From Sabellastarte sp. h YS-2021 (lineage: Eukaryota; Annelida; Polychaeta; Sabellida; Sabellidae), in contig OZ024934.1 of assembly GCA_964017235.1 (NCBI GenBank), positions 81,868,706 to 81,932,705 on the forward strand: a DNA stretch of 64,000 nucleotides, given 5' to 3'. The position numbers and the translations under genes are program-made. Positions 59,801-64,000 of this stretch are shown here, one piece after another. The notes beneath the pieces were generated by a model. The model had not been told where the DNA came from, did not search any database, and saw only the letters and a list, made by a program, of their open reading frames with translations. Position 1 is the stretch's first letter, and each line of letters opens with the position of its first letter.

Positions 59801-62800
59801 CAGTAACAGGTGTACCCCATTCAAAGGTAGCGTCAACTACATTTACATTATTTCCTTCTTTTTACACATACATACTCTACTTTTATGTTGCAAAATTTTA
59901 AAGAACTTAATAAATAATTCTGCATCCCATGAAGTTCAGATGACTTAACTTAATCTTAAAGCCTAACATAACATTATTTGAAAACATAAAACATGCCATT
60001 ATAATACACATAATAACTGAAACAAACAAAAATTTAAAAATATAAAATATATATATACTAAATATATATATTTAATTTTATGTGAAATACTTTTTATCCT
60101 ATATGTCTCATACTTTTTGTCAGAACACTCTTTGTCTAGCTGCAATACTTTTAGTCCAAATCCTTTTTGTCTTAGACTACAAAGTTGTGAAGATAGACAC
60201 CTTATTATTGTTAGTGCCAAGACACTATTTAAATCTATTATATTATAACAAAGAATGCAGGGGATATTGTGATAATGTAAAAAATCTTCATCTTTACACA
60301 GCTGCAATCTGCTATATCTGATCTCAAAGGACTACAAAATCACATCTATTACACCATGAACTCCAGATAACTACACACTTCAATGGAAAAAGGCCTTCTG
60401 ACAACCCGATATTTACTTATTCATGTATATCAAAAGGAATTCTCTTTATCAAGGTTCAACTTAAGGAGATGGGACTTTTCTATGTCTTTATAAACTTTCC
60501 AATCAGTATGTGGGTTTACCTCCATGAAGAATACATTTTTAGCCCTTGCCAAAGCTATGACTTCTTGACACTGGGCAGAATTTATCACCAGCGGCTTTTC
60601 ACAAAGCACATTGTACCCAGCTCCCAGGAACAGCTTACACAGTGGGAAGTGCATTGTGTGAATACTTCCAATGTAGATGACATCTGAGAAGTGACAATAA
60701 ATGACATCAGATTTTAAACAGACATTAACCATCTTTGAGATGGTTTTATTGTACCAGTATACACAAAATAACTAATTTACATTATGACACCAGGCAAGAA
60801 GGGAAAAATAATAAATAAATGTAAAGCTTAAGCAACTACTATGACATGAAGCTGAATATAGCTGGCGAGTAACTGCTATCATTAGCCTTTGACTTGTTGG
60901 TTAACTGTTTCCAATGTACAGTATCTTTCATGAAATAATGAAAACGTCAGATATGCAAGCAATGCAAATATAAACATTACAAATACGGTGGATCTCAGGG
61001 GTGAGAAAAACAACAAAATTCAGGCAAATTGTTGGTTAATTTGGAAATAAATGTCATATTTTATGCTTGTAACATAACATACAGAAAATAGCATCGCAGA
61101 TGCCTGTATCCATAGCCCAGGGAAATAGTTTTCAACACCAAGAGATACAGGAGAACTGGAACAGTTCAAAGATCAGGAGACTCTTGTGGCATGTGACCCC
61201 TGTTTATATGTAGAGTAAGAAATCTAAAATTCGCCAGGAATCTAAAATTCGCCACCTCTAAAACCTTAGTTAATTTTATGAGGAAAATGATGTTTTTGTC
61301 TAAAAATTGGTATTTTTCAGTTCAAAAATCCTTAATTTACTATACAGTCAACAAATCTCACCACAATTCATTTATTTTATTAGTATTTTCACCTGTGGCG
61401 AATTTCAGATATGTGGCAAATTTTAGATTTCTTACTCTATATGTTTTCAATTCACTCTTTCAGATGACATATTTTATATAAAATCTAAATCATCATGTTC
61501 TCTGTTCTGTTAGGTTGTAAAATTGTGAAATGGCCAGGAACATATATTGTAGTTTACCATTTTATCAGCCCATTAAGGAAGTAGTAAATATGACTTTTAA
61601 TGGCAAGTTTTACAATTTTATATGTACATCTGATAAAAATAACAGAATGCCAGTTGTTGAGTGTTGAAAGATGTTTTAATATTTGTTCAAAACATGAATT
61701 CTTGTTCTATGTTAATGCCAAAATACACATAATTAACCAAAAATATGAGTTAGGCTGAATATACAAGGATTAACAATACATACAACTGATACAACATGCA
61801 AATCACCTAAGTCTTTATCCTTTGCCAGCTCTTCATATGATCCATAGCTTCTTTTTATACCAAATCGCTTGGCAAATTCACGAGCTTTTCTCAGATCTCG
61901 TGCTGCAACTGCTTTCACCTATCAAAGAAAATAGTCCAAAACCATACAAATAAAATCTGTTTTTTTTAACAAAATATATCTCCCCTAAGAAGAAGTAATT
62001 TCTGTTTTATTTTTTACAGCTAGTTATATTGTTTAAGAACAAGTACGGTAGATATTCTGATCTTTTTAGTTACAACTCAGGTCCAAGACTAAAAAGTATG
62101 AAAATGACTGAATGTTGAGAAAGACTCAATAACCTTTGATGTTTTATCAGTCTTTCATGAATTGTGGAGCAGTGTGAGGAGCGTACATCTCATCACTGAA
62201 GGCAAGCCGCAGTGGGCTACGTTAGTACTTGGATGGGTGACTGTCTGAGTTCTACACCAGTTATGGGATGTGTCTGAGTTGGAATTTCTTTTTGTCGCCA
62301 GACTTTCACAAATTCTAGTGCACTACTTGTGCCTATGATGGCTGTACAGCTCAAGCATGTAGACTGAAGGACTTTTCGGCCTTATTTCCTTTAATACCTC
62401 TTTTGTGTGGTTAAAATACCATCACTGTCAGGTTAGTGGCATCTTATTTGTTCTGCAAGCACTGATAAATGTGATGCAAAGTTGAACTGGATAAACAAAG
62501 TATTATTGATTTTTTTTTGGCGTCGGTATACCTTCTAATTATGGCATCATCTAGTTGTACTCCCAACACTTAACACTGCAAAAGGTATATGACGAACTGA
62601 CAAAAGAAAATTTTTTTAAACACTACTGATTAAAGTTTTATATATTTTAAATATCTGAATATACATGCAATGTAATTAATAAAATCTAATTATTCTCTAT
62701 TACAATAACATAGAATCAATACTTCTCTTAGCTGTGCAGTATTATTGTTATGAAAGAATATTTTTATATTTATTGTAAAAAAAACTATTTAATGATATCA

Positions 62801-63040
62801 TAACAATGTACTGTTTTAGTGTGTTTAGATATGTAATTATATACTATTTGTTGACAAAAAAACATGAAAAACTGAAATCATTTTTCATAACCCAATGGTT
62901 AACAGGATCTGGATAACATTTTCAGACTTAACAAAACTAAAATGTCTTACGCAATGTTCCTCCTTTGGTAATAAGCTGAGAGCTGTGACAAAATCACTGC
63001 TAATCTTTCCAGCACTTACAATACCCCAACGGGTAGCCAT
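40167..63040 (-). CDS. DHDH-like: Dihydrodiol dehydrogenase-like oxidoreductase (GFO/IDH/MocA family), 6 visible coding exons
   Basis: DHDH enzymes oxidise trans-dihydrodiols and some sugars (D-xylose) with NADP+. Minus-strand exons are 63040-62951, 61918-61807, 60683-60520, 48009-47859, 47500-47399 and 40384-40167. All junctions are GT-AG and in frame, giving 278 aa. Visible in order: [14 protein letters not shown] (Rossmann start, res. 1-14), VAARD (34-38), [10 protein letters not shown] (55-64), EKP with Lys97 (expected catalytic lysine), WSRFFP (125-130), and [11 protein letters not shown] (172-182, with the conserved Asp and Tyr). The first 200 residues fit the family closely. The last exon ([14 protein letters not shown]...) matches at first, then diverges and stops about 55 aa short of the usual ~334. 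Either more exons lie downstream or this copy is C-terminally altered. The 2-nt leader after a cag acceptor at 63042 implies an upstream noncoding exon. The gene spans at least 22.9 kb because its introns are full of transposons. Confidence 0.9.
40584..41754. mobile_element. H1 element copy 3, array-poor, with a hAT MITE in its terminal hairpin
   Basis: The left end is nearly identical to copy 2 (AACTAGAGGATTGCTTGC...GTTTTTGCACAGCAAAAAC). It retains one or two degenerate 169-bp monomers (40740-40930) and the shared right segment. The terminal hairpin AAGCGTCCCTTGC|GG...GGACGCTT is split by the insertion 41277-41739. Confidence 0.8.
41277..41739. mobile_element. hAT-type MITE (8-bp target duplication)
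   Basis: Ends CAGTGTTCG...CACTG; 8-bp flanks CCTTGCGG (41269-41276) and CCTTGCAG (41740-41747), 7/8 identical. CAGNG-type ends and 8-bp duplications are hallmarks of hAT. 463 bp, no transposase. Subterminal repeats of GGCCA type are present. Confidence 0.8.
41770..42650 (+). repeat. degenerate tandem array, about 155-160-bp period
   Basis: Repeated landmarks are CAATGAGCTACAGGTCTGCA, ATAGCTGACCCAAAAGTAGG and TTTTCAAGTTACAAGTGA (near 42035, 42195, 42349). Five to six diverged monomers. The AAAGTAGGTGAAT motif recalls the 133-bp monomer. Confidence 0.8.
42754..44120. mobile_element. 1.37-kb foldback element with repeated TTTCGCGAAA palindromes
   Basis: Ends TATATGTTACAGTAAAGTTG and its complement are perfect over more than 30 bp. 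Each arm (42754-42930, 43975-44120) has several AGTAATTTCGCGAAATTACT-like palindromes. A second inverted pair lies at 43580-43645 and 43850-43915, and a ~70-bp direct duplication at 43500 and 43668. An H3 fragment is inserted at 42959-43190. No coding sequence. Confidence 0.85.
42959..43190 (-). mobile_element. H3 element copy 2 (fragment, reversed)
   Basis: ACAGCCCTTAAGGGCTGT (42959-42976) followed by the reversed G-rich segment and about one 146-bp monomer (TGACCTTGATTTGAC...). It sits within the left half of the foldback element. Confidence 0.8.
44121..45186. other. intronic DNA, DHDH-like intron 5
   Basis: A stretch at 44750-45060 (CACTCTATCTGGCACTG..., GATTTCCAGATAT...TTTTAAGTTATCATCTGGAC) matches diverged pieces of the H1 interior (34000-34400). 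No gene. Confidence 0.5.
45187..45411 (+). mobile_element. MITE-T copy 3 in DHDH-like intron 5
   Basis: Same 225-bp sequence and TA flanks; it sits just before an H1 element start. Confidence 0.88.
45418..47163. mobile_element. H1 element copy 4 with its own ~145-bp array
   Basis: Left end AACTAGAAGAATGTTTTTGC, GACAAAAACGAAGCGGCCC; right-end hairpin AAGCGTCCCTGACGGGCCGCTT (47140-47161), preceded by TTATTCAAGGGAGACCATAA and a CGG repeat as in copy 1. The interior array uses AAGGTGACCATAA and AGGTCAGTTGAACAATAAGA landmarks (45592, 46025, 46306). A hAT MITE is inserted at 45651. Confidence 0.75.
45651..45925. mobile_element. hAT-type MITE with perfect 8-bp target duplication
   Basis: Ends TAGGGCTG and CAGCCCTA; TGCAAGAT on both sides (45643-45650, 45926-45933). 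The 275-bp interior contains several GAGTACTC palindromes in both arms. Confidence 0.9.
47399..47500 (-). CDS. DHDH-like: DHDH-like coding exon 5
   Basis: This exon encodes [20 protein letters not shown] through GFLQE, covering the conserved GALLDIG-x-Y segment at the active site. The acceptor is tctcag and the donor GAAA|gtaggt, phase 1. Confidence 0.9.
47859..48009 (-). CDS. DHDH-like: DHDH-like coding exon 4
   Basis: This exon encodes [20 protein letters not shown] through [10 protein letters not shown]. It follows ...FFME directly, reconstituting the family motif ME-x-W-x-RFFP across a 12.5-kb intron. The acceptor is gaacag and the donor GGAG|gtaaat, phase 1. Confidence 0.9.
48590..51840 (-). 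mobile_element. CR1/L2-type LINE, nearly full length but frameshifted, in DHDH-like intron 3
   Basis: Reading down the minus strand: a short hydrophobic leader ([14 protein letters not shown], 51794-51753), a 2A-like GDISLNPGP (near 51550), the start of an APE endonuclease ([17 protein letters not shown]), a frame break near 51300, endonuclease GDLNFH (51090) and SDHQA (50920). A second break near 50620 precedes the reverse transcriptase ([28 protein letters not shown]) to about 49650. A further frameshift puts the YADD region (near 49540) in another frame, followed by [23 protein letters not shown] and [10 protein letters not shown] to 48743. The 3' end reads GCGCTATATAAATCCTACTA then (TTA)n at 48589-48606. 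Three or more frameshifts make it inactive. It is on the same strand as the host gene. Confidence 0.9.
51841..52840. other. intronic DNA, no gene recognised
   Basis: AT-rich. A TTATTCTAACATGACA at 52490 is inverted relative to TGTCATGTTAGAATA at 56041 and may mark the edge of the DIRS-containing block. Confidence 0.4.
52840..53400 (-). mobile_element. DIRS-type reverse transcriptase remnant
   Basis: The minus strand encodes [16 protein letters not shown] (YLDD catalytic motif, 53091-53111), then after a frame change a segment with FVGYQFD near 52955-52935. HxYLDDWL followed by F-x-GY-x-F is characteristic of DIRS elements. An upstream CPKCG-like stretch (53350) looks out of order, so the fragment may be rearranged. 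No recombinase or MT domain was seen. Confidence 0.65.
53401..53859. other. low-complexity and unrecognised DNA beside DIRS remnant
   Basis: Moderate-GC stretch with repeated CCGGTAC and CTGTAACC motifs. Open frames on both strands, none of which I can match. Confidence 0.4.
53860..54165 (+). repeat. poly(T) tract (30 T) and 60-bp minisatellite
   Basis: T30 at 53860-53889 is followed by about 4.5 copies of a 60-bp unit with GTTGAAGCAAGTGTACTAGG, CTGTGTAGCCAGTACCAGCC and GGTACACTCTGTAACC; starts are exactly 60 apart (53941, 54001, 54061, 54121). The open frames it creates on the minus strand are spurious. Confidence 0.93.
54270..55420. repeat. complex direct repeats (~215 bp, then ~95-105 bp)
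   Basis: GAAGAACGCA(G/C)TTCCGACC with CGTGACCAGCTTCGTGATT and GGACACGCGATTGGCT recur near 54340 (partial), 54515 and 54735. A second unit (CTAATGCTTTACAGCAAAGA, CCAGTGCGCTCTGAAGAA) recurs near 54865, 55108, 55205 and 55325. May be the end region of the adjacent DIRS-like element or independent minisatellites. Confidence 0.7.
56053..56153. mobile_element. short palindromic MITE
   Basis: GGAATAACACCCTCCAAACC...ACCATGGTT...GGCGTTATTCC forms a ~100-bp fold with three ACCATGGT palindromes. No clear target duplication. Confidence 0.65.
56154..57261. other. intronic AT-rich DNA
   Basis: No gene or repeat family recognised; scattered CTTAGAnTCTAAG-like short motifs. Confidence 0.45.
57262..58130. 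mobile_element. H2 element copy 3 with decayed S147 monomers
   Basis: Left hairpin GCATCTG...CAGATGC then TGTATCCAC; about four eroded S147 monomers (57360-57900) with CCAATAATAAG(T/C)GAGTTATAAG; then the GGAGGCCATCTTGTTTTTC segment and an end related to TATCC...GGTGGATACA. More diverged than copy 1. Confidence 0.8.
58131..58924. other. intronic AT-rich DNA
   Basis: Nothing recognised; A-rich microsatellite near 58335-58365. Confidence 0.45.
58925..59180 (-). mobile_element. SINE-A copy (diverged, minus strand) with poly(C) tract
   Basis: Reading the minus strand: GGGCTCGGTGGTATAGCAGT head, B-box-like region, CGGGCACTTCATGTT, and CGCAATATGATCATGGCTGT near the end, matching the 4217-4407 copy. 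The head abuts C16 at 59165-59180 on the + strand. Confidence 0.7.
59181..60519. other. intronic AT-rich DNA, DHDH-like intron 3
   Basis: No gene or known repeat; an AT-only tract (TATATA) lies at 60040-60075. Confidence 0.45.
60520..60683 (-). CDS. DHDH-like: DHDH-like coding exon 3
   Basis: This exon encodes [12 protein letters not shown] through [10 protein letters not shown] to NVFFME, including Lys97 of the EKP motif. The acceptor is ttctcag and the donor GAG|gtaaac, phase 0. Confidence 0.92.
61213..61437 (+). mobile_element. MITE-T copy 4 in DHDH-like intron 2
   Basis: Same sequence with TA flanks; a 6-bp direct match TATATG occurs on both sides. Confidence 0.88.
61807..61918 (-). CDS. 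DHDH-like: DHDH-like coding exon 2
   Basis: This exon encodes [20 protein letters not shown] and on to LAKDKDL, the second Rossmann strand and following helix. The acceptor is gatag|GTG and the donor TTAG|gtgatt (a weaker donor), phase 1. Confidence 0.9.
62160..62400 (+). mobile_element. 5S rRNA-derived SINE
   Basis: GTTAGTACTTGGATGGGTGA (62223-62242) matches the internal control region of 5S rRNA genes, preceded by AGCCGCAGTGGGCTAC and ACATCTCATCACTGAAGGCA at the positions of the 5S A-box side. It diverges enough to be a SINE head, not a 5S gene. The tail after 62290 is unrelated to 5S. It lies in DHDH-like intron 1. Confidence 0.75.
62951..63040 (-). CDS. DHDH-like: DHDH-like coding exon 1
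   Basis: This exon encodes 30 residues from the initiating Met, including the nucleotide-binding [10 protein letters not shown] ttttgcag acceptor lies two bases before the ATG, so this is probably the second exon of the transcript. The donor is TGC|gtaagac, phase 0. Confidence 0.88.
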
Positions 63041-63042
63041 GT

Positions 63043-64000
63043 CTGCAAAACATTAAAGTCAAAAGAACATGTAGTACATTCACAAAATAACTGAGAATAG
63101 AAGAAACATGAAACTTACTGTAAAATTATCCAAAAGACTCTTCTGAAATATTAATTATTTAAAGAGCTTCACAATTATAAATGTATGAAAGATTTTAACA
63201 GATGGCACCATCTCCAGCCACCCATTGAATATGAAAAGCCTTTCATGAAAATAACCTCAAACAATTTAAACAATATTGTATGCAATGCTTTTTAAATCTA
63301 CTTTATACTAGCAATCAGCTTATTTTTTTTTCTTTAGAATTTATGATATTTAAACAAAAGCAACATGTGTTAATTTTGGTCATCAGACAAACAATAAATA
63401 CAATATGATTTCACTTTAATGATTGTAGAGGTTAAGTCACTGTTCTATATTTTTATATCCAAATATCTGGAGCATATGCTTGTCAGCAATATACGTACCA
63501 ATATATACGTTTATTCTGTATTTTTATGCAATCCATGGAAACCTTCAATACAGTAATAGTATCATCCATATAAAATGTCAGACACGCTAACCAGAGCAAT
63601 ACTTGCATGTAGAGCCATGGCAACACCCCTACACAGAACGGGAGATTTGCATAAAAAACAAACACCATAGAAATATGTACACCTCAGTTCTAAACACACA
63701 CGTAAAGAGCTGAGGTAACCATGTCTAATAAAATGAGTTACTCACATCATTTAATGTGTGATATACACTGAAATAACAATCTACTTGGCCAAATTGATTG
63801 TTCTTGTAATGCCCCACCCCAATAAGACCTGTGCTGTTAAATGAGGAACCTCATCTGTCCTTTTTCAATCATGCATATCTGTGTCCGCTAATTGAAGGTT
63901 TAGTCTTACATTTTAGTTGAAAATGTTTACATCAGCAGTAGATAAGAGTGTATGACTTTGCCACCATAGAATTCACCACCCATAGATCTCGCCACTTTTT
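63043..64000. other. region upstream of the first DHDH-like coding exon
   Basis: Presumably the intron between a 5' UTR exon and the ATG exon. AT-rich, no recognised repeat or exon; the promoter is not visible. Confidence 0.5.

Noticed and set aside
62160-62290. Functional 5S rRNA gene
   Set aside because: Only the internal promoter region is well matched; the rest is too diverged and there is an unrelated tail.

Overview
This window looks like animal genomic DNA, most probably from a bivalve or other lophotrochozoan mollusc. It is AT-rich, its genes are split by GT-AG introns, and it is crowded with families typical of bivalve genomes: tRNA- and 5S-derived SINEs, LINEs, a DIRS remnant, MITEs, and mobile elements built around tandem arrays of nucleosome-length monomers. 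There is no bacterial operon structure. Species identity is an inference; no rRNA or mitochondrial marker is present.

Two real genes are visible. A ChaC-type gamma-glutamylcyclotransferase (glutathione degradation) lies on the + strand in three coding exons (15095-15316, 16252-16287, 21376-21891; 257 aa). A dihydrodiol dehydrogenase-like GFO/IDH/MocA oxidoreductase lies on the - strand in six visible coding exons spread from 63040 down to 40167 (278 aa as read, about 55 aa shorter than the family). The two genes run convergently toward 22-40 kb. I see no functional link between them.

Nearly everything else is repeats, often nested. 1.1-7.75 kb: a hairpin-ended element (H1) carrying about 29 copies of a 147-bp monomer (S147), interrupted by a TTAA-flanked Kolobok-like element that itself holds a SINE. 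8-11.2 kb: a foldback element, a duplication, a TA-type MITE and a MULE-like MITE. 11.68-13.77 kb: a MULE-like element with a perfect 10-bp target duplication holding a LINE fragment. 17.2-19.9 kb: a TIR element inside ChaC intron 2, itself containing a 2.28-kb foldback element whose two arms are inverted arrays of a near-palindromic ~20-mer. 22.8-24.8 kb: a TIR element containing a second hairpin-ended family (H2), also loaded with S147. 25.5-26.4 kb: a third family (H3) with a 146-bp array packed with AGGTCA half-sites. 28-37 kb: a MADF-like pseudogene, a SINE, a second H1 copy with 133-bp and 169-bp arrays, and a tyrosine-recombinase remnant. 37-64 kb, largely introns of the oxidoreductase gene: more H1/H2/H3 copies, two hAT MITEs with 8-bp target duplications, a 1.37-kb foldback element, a CR1/L2-type LINE with a 2A-like motif, a DIRS reverse-transcriptase remnant, and a 5S-derived SINE.

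The most interesting points are the foldback element in the ChaC intron, the sharing of one nucleosome-length satellite between elements with unrelated ends, and the dense nuclear-receptor-type and YY1-type motifs within these arrays. All long open frames inside the arrays are best explained as by-products of monomer length, not as genes.
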